DNA of 64,000 nt from Brachypterus glaber (taxonomy: Eukaryota; Arthropoda; Insecta; Coleoptera; Kateretidae). The position numbers and the translations under genes were made by a program. The stretch spans positions 40,081,791-40,145,790 of the forward strand of contig OY294044.1 in the NCBI GenBank assembly GCA_958510825.1, in the 5' to 3' direction. This document shows, in pieces, positions 43,883-54,184 of this stretch (position 1 is its first letter; every line of letters starts with the position of its first letter). The notes below the pieces were generated by a model. It was not told the origin of the DNA. It saw only the letters and a list, made by a program, of their open reading frames with translations, and ran no database searches.

Positions 43883-44503
43883 TTAATTATAACTTTTCTT
43901 CGTTATAAAAGAATCAAATTCTTTTCTATATCTACCATTATTTAGTTTAAAATCTTTAAATATTGATAAAAAACCATATGAATCAGCCCAACATATTGAA
44001 CACATATTTTTAAATTGTTCAAATGACATATCTGTACCTATATAAATGTTTAGGGATTTTTACATATGTTTGACAAAGGTAGAAACAATCTATACTATTA
44101 TGTCTGCCCATACTAAAATATTCACGAATTTTATCTTGGTTATGACAAGCTACATCATCAAAAATAAAAATTGAATTTTTTTTTGCTTGTGAAGGCTCTA
44201 ATCATTTTCACTGTCACTAAAAGCATAATATCCAATATTTTTTAGGGGTTTTAATAGTTTTTCTAAGTATAAATATTTAGGTTGATATAGAGACTTTGAA
44301 TAAAGATAAATATTTTCAAATTTTAAACCATTCTTGTGTTCTATTAAACTAATCATAACATTTGTTTTTCCGCAGTTTGAGGGTCCTACAATTAAACATC
44401 TAATAGTTGTAGGTAGTAATAAACCATGCTTATTAACATCATGATTATTATTTATATCATGATTGTCGATATTTAAAGTAGTTTTTTGTTTCAATAACCT
44501 CAT
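43883..44503 (-). pseudogene. Polinton packaging ATPase (FtsK/HerA type), broken
   Basis: Walker A is CLIVGPSNCGKTN near 44390. After a frameshift near 44205, Walker B follows (IFIFDDVACHN) and then YFSMGRHNSIDCFYLCQTY. Next comes an apparent internal deletion at about 44045: the text jumps from KIPKHL to DMSFEQFKNMCSICW, skipping the segment expected between them. The end is GRYRKEFDSFI. This enzyme would pump DNA into capsids. The stop at 43883 lies 14 bases from the start of the recognisable integrase core, on the same strand. Confidence 0.9.
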
Positions 44504-44593
44504 AATTGCTTAGTATACAGTTCTGTATTCACTTAAACAAGAAAATATAGTGCTTTAAGGTTAAACAGGTACTACTATTTATACAGTACAAAG

Positions 44594-45217
44594 ATGAAAT
44601 ATTATAACGGAGATATTAAAGGTAGTGGTTTAATTAACTCAGCAATTAATAAACTGCCCTTTGAGTTACATATCCCTACATATCGCTTCTGTGGACCTGG
44701 CACTCATCTTAAAAAAAGATTAGCTCGTGGTGATGTTGGTATTAATGAACTGGATGAAGCTTGTAAACAGCATGATATTGCTTATTCTCAAGAAAAAGAT
44801 CTATCTCGTAGACATGTGGAAGATAAAATTCTTGCTCGAGAAGCCCTTAAAAGAGTTTTTAATCGACAATCAAAGCTTAGTGAACGAATTGCAGCCCTTG
44901 GAGTATCATCAGTAATGAACGCTAAAGTTAAATTGGGTATGTGTCATACAAAAGTCTATGGAAGATCAAATATCATAAGTAATTATAAAAAGTGTATGGT
45001 GAAAGTAAAAAAATCGTTACAGAATTCTATCAATGCGATTGATAGTTGTATTGCAAATTTTGAAACAGATCAAAACCTGCAAACAAAAATCAAACCACTA
45101 GGTAAAGTTAAAACAACTCAAGAAAAGCTTGTGAAGACATCTAGTAAGATAACACCACCTAATGATATAACACCAATGGAAACTGATTTTGTGCCTAAAA
45201 AGAAATATAAATTTTGA
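44594..45217 (+). CDS. Phospholipase A2-domain protein (parvovirus VP1-like)
   Basis: 207 uninterrupted codons. The domain starts near residue 34 with YRFCGPGTHL, the calcium-binding loop, and goes on to ELDEACKQHDIAYSQ, the catalytic His-Asp helix. This is the PLA2 unit known from parvovirus VP1 and from some adintoviruses, where it opens endosomal membranes during entry. The rest is basic with few hydrophobic stretches, ending in a Lys-rich tail (VPKKKYKF) that could be a nuclear signal. It is divergent from the ATPase gene and followed by the core protein gene. It is one of the few intact genes here. Confidence 0.88.
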   Translation: MKYYNGDIKGSGLINSAINKLPFELHIPTYRFCGPGTHLKKRLARGDVGINELDEACKQHDIAYSQEKDLSRRHVEDKILAREALKRVFNRQSKLSERIAALGVSSVMNAKVKLGMCHTKVYGRSNIISNYKKCMVKVKKSLQNSINAIDSCIANFETDQNLQTKIKPLGKVKTTQEKLVKTSSKITPPNDITPMETDFVPKKKYKF

Positions 45218-45231
45218 TTAAAATAATAAAT

Positions 45232-45264
45232 ATCTTGTATATATATATATATATATATATATAA
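45232..45264. repeat. (AT)n microsatellite
   Basis: A short run of AT between the PLA2 and core protein genes, possibly in the promoter region of the latter. Confidence 0.9.
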
Positions 45265-45309
45265 TAACATACTCAAAATATCTTTGATTAGTTTTTTTAT
45301 CTAAATACA

Positions 45310-45838
45310 ATGGCTCCTATGAAAAAACAAACTATTAAAAAAAAATAAAAACAGAAAAACAAAACGTAATGTTCAGAAAAAAACTATTAAAAAGAAGAAT
45401 ATCAAATCTAAAAATAAAACAAAAAGACAAGTTACAAGTATTAGAAATATTACAAAAAAAATTAAACAAAGAATTGCTGAAAGTAAACCTCAAGACATTA
45501 CAGATGTAGTCCAGATAGCTTTAAAGACAGCGTCGAAATATAAAGATAAGAAAATTAATACTGACAGAGTTATTCAAGTGCCAAAAACAGGAGGTATTTT
45601 ACCCCTGATTCCAATTTTTGCAGCTCTAAGTGCTCTAGGAGCCTTAGGGGGTGGGGCTGCAGGTGTATTCAAGGCTGTAAATGATTCTAGAGCAGCTAAG
45701 CAACAACTGGATGAGGCTCAACGACATAATAAAACAATGGAAAGTATTGCAATAGGCAAAGGTCTTTGTTTGAAACCTTATAAAACTGGGTTGGGTCTTT
45801 TTTTAGGAAAAAGTCAAGCATTAAAAAATTACCGATAA
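45310..45838 (+). pseudogene. Core protein, adenovirus pX-like, frameshifted
   Basis: The ATG at 45310 begins MAPMKKQTIKKK and hits a stop at 45346 caused by an A9 run (45337-45345). In the shifted frame a very Lys/Arg-rich region runs to about 45570. The conserved VPKTGGILPLIPIFAALSAL follows, then a Gly/Ala-rich hydrophobic stretch and GKGLCLKPYKTGLGLFL near the end. Basic head plus Pro-Lys-x-Gly-Gly and hydrophobic tail are typical of the pX/mu-like DNA-condensing proteins of adintoviruses and adenoviruses. The end overlaps the start of the protease frame. Confidence 0.8.
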
Positions 45839-46130
45839 CATTACCTAAAAGACCTCTATCAAATATTGATATACTTTATTATAGTAAAAAACTCAAAATA
45901 CCCTATTTTAGAGGTGTTTTCATGCGAAATGATCTCCCTAAAAAAATACATAGTAATGAATCTGGGATAATTAACCTTGATTGTAAAAGTGGAGATGGAA
46001 CTCATTGGACAGCTTATAAAAAACGACTTGATACTGTCAATTATTTTGACAGTTATGGAAATCTGCAACCTCCTACTGAAGTTTTTAAATATTTTAATTC
46101 AAATGGTTTCTGTAATGTTTTATATAACTA

Positions 46131-46202
<72 letters not shown>

Positions 46203-46257
46203 AAGATATAATACTTATAATTGTAGTCACTTGTGTTTATCATTTCTAAATAAATAG
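45839..46257 (+). pseudogene. Adenain-like maturation protease with (AT)n expansion
   Basis: A cysteine protease that would mature the capsid. Landmarks are PYFRGVFMRNDLP near 45900, the catalytic His in GTHWTAYKK, the acidic residue in YFDSYGNLQPP and the catalytic Cys in YNCSHLCLSFL. Conservation starts upstream of the ATG at 45922 and no ATG precedes it, so the original start is lost or lay in the core-protein overlap. Between the acidic residue and the Cys the coding sequence contains 68 bases of (AT)n (46133-46200) read as 11 Ile-Tyr pairs. The expansion keeps the frame. The active-site Cys is followed by Ser where Gly is usual. Confidence 0.9.
46133..46200. repeat. (AT)34 microsatellite inside protease gene
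   Basis: 34 uninterrupted AT units starting within the GAT codon of NYD and ending just before CAA AGA TAT. A change of length by anything but multiples of three units would break the frame. Confidence 0.97.
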
Positions 46258-46316
46258 CATGTATTATATTTTCTATGATAGTTTTACTTTTAAGCTGAAG
46301 TTAGTAAGAACATATT

Positions 46317-47030
46317 ATGTCGTATAAATTTATACTGTCAGATAATAAAACAACCCTTTAATCAAGAATGTATCCTCCTCTTGTCTTAAAGGAGGGTGAA
46401 AATTATGTTTTAGGGTTAATTGATTTTGTTTCTTCAAATTCAATTCCAAACGTTGACAAATCAAATAATAAATTTTACTATACGGACGATAAAAATACTC
46501 ATACAATAAAGATACCATGTGGTTCATATGAAATAAAGGACATTGAAAATTATATAAACCAAGAGTTGCATAATAAAAAAGAAAAAGAAATAACCTTACA
46601 TAAATTGGTTTTAGAAGCTAATCTAAATACACTTAAATGCGATATTAAGTTTGATTTTGAAATTAACTTTAAACAACCCCATAATATAGGTTCTTTGCTT
46701 GGATTTAAACAGAAAATACTTGCACCAAATGTTAAACATGTATCAGATTTTCCCATTAATATTCAAAAAGTTAACTCAATTGGTTTAGAATGTAATTTGA
46801 TTATAAATTCATATAACAATGGTAAATCAGCACATATTTTACATGTGTTTTATCCAACTGTTGGTCCTGGATATAAAATTGTAGAATGTCCTGCAAATGT
46901 TATTTATTTACCTATTAATACACATTATATTGATGAAATTAATGTAAACATTGTTGATCAAGATGGTAACTTAATAAACTTTAACAATGAGACAATAACA
47001 CTAAGAATTCACTTAAAAAAAGTTGATTAA
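46317..47030 (+). pseudogene. Penton-like minor capsid protein
   Basis: An ATG at 46317 is in frame with the long open part but a TAA at 46359-46361 (codon 15) interrupts. The open part resumes at ATG 46368 and runs 220 codons. Typical Polinton penton features are GLIDFVSSNSIPNVD, IKIPCGSYEIKDI, SLLGFKQKILAPN and LRIHLKKVD at the C-terminus, consistent with a single jelly-roll protein forming capsid vertices. It is followed at once by the small conserved ORF and the major capsid gene. Confidence 0.82.
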
Positions 47031-47079
47031 TAATTATCTAGTCAAATTGAAGACGACTTTTAAGAAACAAAGAACAATC

Positions 47080-47247
47080 ATGGTGTTCCTGTATAATATT
47101 AAACCCATGCAAGAACTTCAACCATCTGATGAAGAGAATATAAATAGAAAAATTGGTCTAAAGAAAATTAGTGCAAAAAGAAAACTTGAACCATTAACAC
47201 AAGAAAATAGACAATTTTTAAGGTTCTTAGGATTAAAAGTTCTTTAA
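47080..47247 (+). CDS. Small conserved Polinton ORF between capsid genes
   Basis: 55 codons from ATG at 47080 (the frame is open from 47023), with a Lys-rich middle and the end TQENRQFLRFLGLKVL. Short frames with a similar Glu-Asn-x-x-Phe-Leu-x-x-Leu-Gly-x-Lys end occur at this place in other Polintons. Function unknown; perhaps a capsid scaffold or cement peptide. Confidence 0.5.
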   Translation: MVFLYNIKPMQELQPSDEENINRKIGLKKISAKRKLEPLTQENRQFLRFLGLKVL

Positions 47248-47333
47248 AAATTACAAAGTTAGAAGAAATCTGGTACAACTGTAAATTATATATTAATATA
47301 AGCGTGAAAAGTATTTTAAATCAACAAAGAAAA

Positions 47334-48550
47334 ATGAGTGGTATTTTAAATATTAAACAAAATGTTTTAATTGATAACTCAATTACTCGTTCAGAATATC
47401 ACACATATCAACCTTATGTAAAAACAACTTTTAGTAACTCTGACGAAATTAGGATTCCCATTCAAGCACAAAACTTACTTACTCTACCATCTCAAAGTTA
47501 TCTTTATATTGAGGGTAAACTTTTGAATGAAGAAGAAAAACCTAGTAAAACTTTAAAATTTATTAACAATGGCTTGGCTTTTTTATTTGATGAAATTCGA
47601 TATGAATTAGGTGGAACTGTAATTGACAGAGTTCGAAACCCTGGTATCACTTCAACTATAAAAGGATATATTTCTTACTCGGACTCTGACAGTACTAGAC
47701 TACAAAATTCTGGTTGGTTTCTAAAATCAGAAAGCATTGTAGTAGGTGAAAAAGGTACTTTTAATGTTTGTATACCACTAAATTGTTGATGGGTATATTT
47801 GAAGACTATAAACAAATCATTGTTAACATGAAACAGGAACTTGTTTTCATTAGAAATAATTCAGATATAAATGCAGTCATTACAACAAAAGCCGAAGAAA
47901 AAAATGTTAAAGTTTTACTATCTAAAGTTTTATGGAAAGTTCCGCATGTATCAGTATCAGACACTCAAAAATTACAACTGTTTAATTATATAGAAAAAGG
48001 AGTTGATTTGGACATTGCATTTAGGAGCTGGGAACTTTATGAATATCCCTTACTACCAGAAACAACAAGACATACATGGCCTGTAAAAACTGCAAGTCAA
48101 CTTGAAAAACCACGTTATGTTATTGTAGGCTTTCAAACCGCTCAAAAAGACAATATGCTAGCAGACATGAGTCACTTTGAGCATTGTAATTTAACAAATA
48201 TAAAACTTTATTTGAACTCTGAAATGTATCCATATGACAATTTAAATATTAATTGTTCTGAAAAACAGTGGTCGGTATTATATGAAATGTATGCACAATT
48301 CCAGGAATCATACTATTATAAGAATAATTGTGACCCGTGTCTCTCACCAAAAGAGTTCTTTGAAAAAGCTCCGCTGTACGTAATTGACTGCAGCAGGCAA
48401 AATGAATCTTTAAAAACCGGTGCAGTAGATTTGAGAATTGAGTTTGAAACAAATAAAACTATTCCATCGAAAAGCAATGCCTATTGTTTGATCCTGCATG
48501 ATAAACTTGTTAAATATAATCCTCTGTCAAATATTGTACACATTATTTAA
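47334..48550 (+). pseudogene. Major capsid protein (double jelly-roll, hexon-like), frameshifted
   Basis: Starts MSGILNIKQNVLIDNSI at 47334. The first part includes IPIQAQNLLTLPSQSYLYI, FLFDEIRYELGGTVIDR and GTFNVCIPL and ends at 47789. A frameshift near 47784 moves to the frame ending at 48550, which carries GIFEDYKQIIVNMKQELVFI, LLSKVLWKVPHV, ELYEYPLLPETTRHTWPV, LADMSHFEHCNL and a C-terminal VDLRIEF. Family, length (about 400 residues) and place (last gene before the right TIR) fit the Polinton major capsid protein. One frameshift is the only break. Confidence 0.92.
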
Positions 48551-48628
48551 GAATGTTTTTAGTATATTGTATTAATAAAATATAAATAAATATTTTTAAT
48601 AAAAATTTTAGGTCGCGTAATTTAAAAA

Positions 48629-48866
48629 GTCTGGCTAATTTAAATTGTCTGGCTAGGCAGTCCTGATCCTTGGACTCATTTACACCGCTAGGTGGCGACA
48701 CCCTCTGGTCATTGTCGTCAGCCGAAGAACAAAAAAAATCCTGAAAAAAAAAATTTTTTTTTAAATTTTTTTTTTTTCAGGATTTTTTTCAGGACTCGCT
48801 GATGTCTTTAGCTGAAGATGTCCTCCAGTTACCACAGTGGGTTTATCCCCCGCTTGCCCTACTACT
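48629..48866 (-). repeat. Polinton right terminal inverted repeat
   Basis: Inverse complement of 32550-32780, ending ...cgcttgccctactact. It is followed by ctgtta at 48867-48872, the right copy of the target duplication. Small differences from the left repeat are mostly in the internal A/T hairpin. Confidence 0.93.
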
Positions 48867-48872
48867 CTGTTA

Positions 48873-51480
48873 GTATTAATTTACATACAAAAATATTTAT
48901 TAGTGATAGATAACACCCTCCAAATTTCAAGGTTTTATCTTAATGTATTCTTAAGTTTGTTACTCAGTTTATTGTATTTCTGGAATAAAGAATATTGTAA
49001 AATATAACTTTATTCCTCCCGTTTCTGCCCTGCCAAGTTGGCAGGGCAGAAACATAAAAAAACATAAACATAATTAGAACAAGAGAAAATACAAAACTGC
49101 CCAAATATCTGTCTCAGGTAGGGCACACAAATACCGGGACCAGGTCAGTTTTGCTGGTCTCGAAGAAAAAAAAATGTGTACACTTTTTTGTTTTTATTGG
49201 CTTTATTATAACAAAAAATACTGCTGCCAATAATTAATATTTTCCCTATATGCCTAGTTTCATTAAAATCAAAATCGAAAAAAATTAAAAATTCAAAAAA
49301 AGTTTCTTGTTTCGTAAAACGAAAAATAAATTGAAAAAAAAATGTTTTTGAAATAAATTGTTTTTACCCCATTTTAACCCCTTAACCAAATCCAATTTTT
49401 ACCAAAAACAATCCCAGCCTAGAACCTTAGATAATCAACCAACAGACAGATTTTTTTTTACGGAAATCAAATTTTTTTGGATATAAAAGTCCAGAAACGT
49501 AAAAAAAGCAATAAAAATTTTCCGATGTTTTTTTAACTAATGCAAGATTTTCCTTGGGGAAGGTAAAATGAGCACATATCATTTATTTGTGATGATTTTT
49601 TTTAACAAAGAATTATATATTTTTTATATGAAATTATATAAAAATGTAGTATGCTGTACTGATAAGTTAAAATACCTTACTCCTACGATGGTTTTTTTAC
49701 CCCTCTTTTCTCTAATCTGAAATCGTGCTTATTGTTTGCTTTTTAGTTTATAAAATATAATTTATTTGTTGATTAATACGTTATAATTAAGAGGTATGTG
49801 TATTAAATATAAATTATATTCTCTCCCTAAATATCAATTCATGATACTAGATTAGGTACCGGTGCTTTTTTTTCAAATTTTATTCATATTAATCCCAATT
49901 TTATGGAAAATTCAACTCCAGCTAAAGCAGTCGTTGCATTTTCATCATTGGGATTAATATTCGTAAAATTTATCTAAAAACCACCAAGGGAACGTTCAAG
50001 TATTACGTAATGCAAATTTTGATCATTTTGGTTTGGACTCAAATATCACCCCTTAAAATTTTTCTATCAATGTACCATACACCCTGTATATAATTTTAAA
50101 CTTACTTCAAAATGGTCCTCACAGCAGAACTATCCACCTATAGATTTCTTTGGTGCCACTGGTTGTTGAAAAACAGATAACTATGATTTTCTTACAGCCT
50201 CTGGTTTTTGGTACAGTAAAAAAAACTTCTTTGCAGTTTTTTGATGAATTTTTGCAACTTGGAAAATAACAGTTATTGAAATCCATGCCTAAAATTTAAA
50301 CACGAGTATATAATTTGGTTTTATAAATAAAAACTAAACATTATTCTTGAAATATATTATGTAATACTTAAAGTATGTCCCCGGATGCAGAAATTTTCTG
50401 CACATAGAGAAACTTACATTATAATCTGTAAAGCTGCAAGTCCTTTGAAAATAAACTATATTTCAAGAATGCTTTGACATAGATATGAAAATTAAACCAA
50501 AAAATTTCTATATGGTAAAAAAATCTTAGGTCCAAATATTAATGCCTCAAACTTTTTAGTGTTTCGCAAAAGACTTGCAGCTATGCTAACGCTTTGCCTA
50601 CCTTTTTAAAATGCACTATACACTGTCTTGAAATATAAAAAGTCCAGTAAATACACACCAAATAAAACTTAAACTGAATAAAACCGAAAAATAGGAAAAT
50701 ATAACCTCACATCAACGCTTCATGACAGTCACATCTATTTAATAACAATCAGAGTAGCCAACATACAAAATCAAAACTGATTTGAACTGCGCAAACTCTG
50801 TCTGTTACGTTTTCAGTGGAGCGGGAAAAAATAATTCAAATTTTATAATTTTTTTTCTCCTGTTTAAGTAGACTAAAAAATAAATAAATAGCATATATAT
50901 ATTATAATTAGAACCTCTAGTTTTTAAAAATAATTAAAACCAAAAATCGAAGAAGACCCTATTATTAAGTTATTTATTTTTACGTTCGAGTGACTTCGGA
51001 GAGAAAGAAGTATTTTTATGGCGAAATCCTGTATTTATCCGTTTTAAGGTCTATAGATTCCGAAAAATCGATTTTCCGATGTTCGTGGGTCAGTCCGTCC
51101 AGAGGCCTATTATAATAGGACATACCGTTTAACAAATTAAAACCAAACTTTGAACTGAAGGTTTTTGGAGATGGCTCTGGTGGGTTTTCTTTATTTTACT
51201 CTAATTTGCCAAATAGGGGCTTACTGATGAACAAAAATCGAAAAATTCGATTTTCTCGTTTGGACTTTTTGTAACGATTTTGCCTACATTTTATACAATA
51301 ATAATAAATTAAAAACTTAACAAACATTGCTCGTTTTCCCCAGTTAAATCGTACAAGGAATTTTGGCCAAGAAGACTTAAAATTTACATTTGCAGGTTAT
51401 TTTTAATTTTCTCATATTTTCTTTTTATTTTGCCTTAATCATCCTATGTTTTCCTAAAACGTCAAGAAAAATCTAAATAA
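48873..51480. other. Gene-free stretch with repeat fragments
   Basis: No gene seen. It includes the perfect hairpin at 49021-49053, a short fragment at 49386-49440 (ttaccaaaaacaatccc with agaac) shared with 1150-1180 and 51895-51915, and otherwise AT-rich DNA. Confidence 0.5.
49021..49053. repeat. Perfect 33-bp hairpin
   Basis: Two 16-base arms (gtttctgccctgccaa and ttggcagggcagaaac) are exact inverse complements around a single G. GC content is far above the surroundings. Confidence 0.9.
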
Positions 51481-52260
51481 GATACAAAAAAAACGATATC
51501 TGTCTGTCTGTCTGTAGCTTTGAGCTAGCTACTTGAAATTTGGTATACGTGTGTATTTTTGTATTATATTGGACAATTCTCTTATTTGAGCAGAATCGGT
51601 TGGGGGCAAGGGGGTTAAATTTTTGTTTTAGTCGTAATTGCTTTCCCATTTTGAAAATTTTCAAAATTTCGGAAAGCCTTGTATTCGTGCAAAAATTTTC
51701 AAAAATTTTTTTTGTGTATTTTTGTGTTTTATGACGTTTTATGTCGATATAAATCAATTTTGAGCAAACAAAAAATGTCGCTCGGTCGATCGGTCGGTCG
51801 GTCGGTCGATCGGTCTGTCCGGGAAATCTTGTGGCACGATAACTTAAGAACGCTTTAAGCTAGAGACTTGAAATTTGGCATACAGGTATGTTACCAAAAG
51901 TTCCCGCTCTGGATTGTTTTTGTTAAACATTGGGGTGCGACAAGGGGGACAGGCAAATGGGGAAAAATACATTTTCTTTACAAAAATTTGAAAATTGCTA
52001 TTTATGGGTTTTTGAGGTTGCTGAAATTGAATCTGATAAAAAAACTTTTCTAATTCCACCCCCGAGAGGGTGAGGGGGTAAATATTTTTCAATATTATTA
52101 ATATTTTCTTCAAAATTGGTATATAGGGGTTTTTGGGGTCGACGAATATGAATCTGATAATACTTTTTTTTTATTTCCCCCCCTGATGGGACGGGGGGTA
52201 GTTTTCCTGAAAATTGGTATATTGAGGTTTTTGAGTGAATCTGATAACAAAAAAATTCTA
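51481..52260. repeat. Dispersed repeat block, right copy (inverted relative to 601-1290)
   Basis: Begins with tctgtctgtctgtctgtag and a gcta.acttgaaatttggtatac motif. A (CGGT/CGAT)n run follows at about 51781-51822, then the inverse complement of the 601-1290 block in matching order up to about 52250. Frames on both strands here are shadows. Confidence 0.6.
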
Positions 52261-52261
52261 C

Positions 52262-52690
52262 ATATGCGCAGATGTGTTTAATAATACATACGAATTGTAC
52301 AAAAATATTTTGGCAAACATATACAAATGTACCATGCGCAAAAGTGTTTGGTGAAACATATTTATGCGCAGAAGGGTTTAATAATACATACGAATGCACA
52401 AAAGTGTTCTGGCCAACATATACAAATATACCATGCGCAGAAGTGTTTGGTGAAACATATTTATGCGCAGATGTGTTTAATAACACATACGAACACACAA
52501 AAGTATTTTGGCAAACATATACACATGTACCATGCGCAGAAGTGTTTGGTGGAAGATATTTATGCGCAGATGTGTTTAATGATACCTACGAATGCGCAAA
52601 AGTGTTCTGGTAAACATATACAAATATATTATGCGCTGAAGTGTTTAATGAAATATATTTATGAGCAACACAGAAGTGTTTTGGCAAACA
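52262..52690. repeat. Minisatellite with ~99-bp higher-order period
   Basis: The sequence tgcgcaga.gtgtttaat recurs at 52266, 52364, 52463 and 52563, a period of 98-100 bp. Each unit consists of three related subunits of about 33 bp, each with an atgcgca(g/a)aagtgtt.-like core followed by an acatat-like spacer. The tract gives long frames on both strands, none coding. Confidence 0.85.
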
Positions 52691-53189
52691 TATATTTAAG
52701 GTTGCTAAAAGTAAATCTAATAATAAAAAATCTATTTTACGCGCGGAGGTGTAAAATAGGAAAGCTCTTTTACTGTGCAGTGTATTTTTTTTATTATTTA
52801 CCACATAAAAAGGTAAAACAAAATTACATATTTTTTTTTTCCTTTTTCCCAAAAATGTAAAAAAATGTTTCTGGACATAATTTCTTTATTATTCACAACA
52901 ACACAATAGGCCCGCAGGTGGCCGCAGCGTTTGAGGTATGAATCCTCATCTTGTTTTCTCTCTTCATTATTCACAATAGAAATAGAAAAATAGAAAAATT
53001 TAAAAACCACCGAAAAGGTAAAATAAAATTACATAAAAGAGATTTTATTATTTTTTTCTATGACACCCCAAAAAGTCCAAACCAAACCCCGTCTCCCCAA
53101 AAGGTAATAAATTATTTTTGGACATAACTTCTGAGTAATTCCATGATTTTTCGCCCTATTTTTAATAAAATTGTTGCTCTACCACTTAG
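52691..53189. repeat. Direct repeat pair and spacer
   Basis: The segment around 52799-52890 (aaaaaggtaaaacaaaattaca ... ggacataatttct) is repeated, diverged, around 53013-53135 (aaaaggtaaaataaaattac ... ggacataacttct). No gene. Confidence 0.5.
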
Positions 53190-53875
53190 ATTTCGCTTAA
53201 ACTTTTTATGGTGGTACTTGTATATGTCTAGTATATTTAAAGTACCTTAAAAAAATTGAATCAAAACGGAACGAAATGGGAACTCAATATGTGAGGCGAT
53301 GTATGCAAAAATTATCATTATTAGACGTTTATTAAAACTACTGTAACTTTTTTATTTTTTAACTTGGCCAAAAAATTAAAAAAAAGTCTTAAAGGGCAAA
53401 TCGCCTTGTAAATTCCGAAACATCGTATCTGAAAAATGACCACTTGAAAGGTATGACAAATTATCCTTTTTTAAACAACTAATAAGGTATTTATTTAGAA
53501 CTTTATTAATTACATATAAACAAGAATAAGTTCTTATTCATATAAATTAGTCAATTTTTAGGTCACTGTAACTTTTAAACAAGAAAAATACCTCACAATT
53601 TGTTTTTTTGCGTAAGTACACATTGATTATGCTATTTATGCTTTTTTATGCTTTTTTAGTTTTCATGTTTTACACATATCTGTTAGTATATTAGTATTTT
53701 CTTTAATGTTTGTTAGTTATTACTTTAAGTTAAAATTGTTAGTTTAAATTATAATTATATTATGATATATATTAATTTTTTTTATACACGTTCAAATGTA
53801 CTTGTACATTTTAGTGTATATCAGCATATTTATTGTCCTTGTAATTATAGTGGTAACAATAAATATTATTATTAA

Positions 53876-53914
<39 letters not shown>

Positions 53915-54125
53915 CATTATCATTATCATTATCATTATCATTATCATTATGATTATGATTATGATTATCATTATCATTATCATTATCATTATCATTATCA
54001 TTATCATTATCATTATCATTATCATTATCATTATCATTATCATTATCATTATCATTATCATTATCATTATCATTATCATTATCATTATCATTATCATTAT
54101 CATTATCATTATCATTATCATTATC

Positions 54126-54184
<59 letters not shown>

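Larger units (their letters stand above)
32550..48866. mobile_element. Polinton/Maverick (adintovirus-like) element
   Basis: A 16,317-bp element with terminal inverted repeats starting AGTAGTAGGGCAAGCGGGG. It is flanked by the perfect 6-bp duplication ctgtta (32544-32549, 48867-48872), as made by the Polinton integrase. Plus-strand genes: a small spliced gene, polB, mini zinc-ribbon frames, an NTase-fold gene, PLA2, core protein, protease, penton and major capsid genes. Minus-strand genes: small spliced genes at the left, then an exonuclease-like gene, a glycoprotein candidate, integrase and ATPase. This gene set is that of Polintons/adintoviruses, double-stranded DNA elements with viral capsid genes. 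Frameshifts, stops, a SINE and a deletion make it a fossil. Confidence 0.97.

Noticed and set aside
32550..48866. Active, replicating virus or provirus
   Set aside because: Breaks in polB, integrase, ATPase, penton and major capsid genes and a SINE in polB show an inactive integrated copy, even if some frameshifts were sequencing errors.
52272..52860. Overlapping 113- and 177-residue frames with Cys/His-rich repeats
   Set aside because: They are two readings of the 99-bp minisatellite; both strands are open for the same reason.
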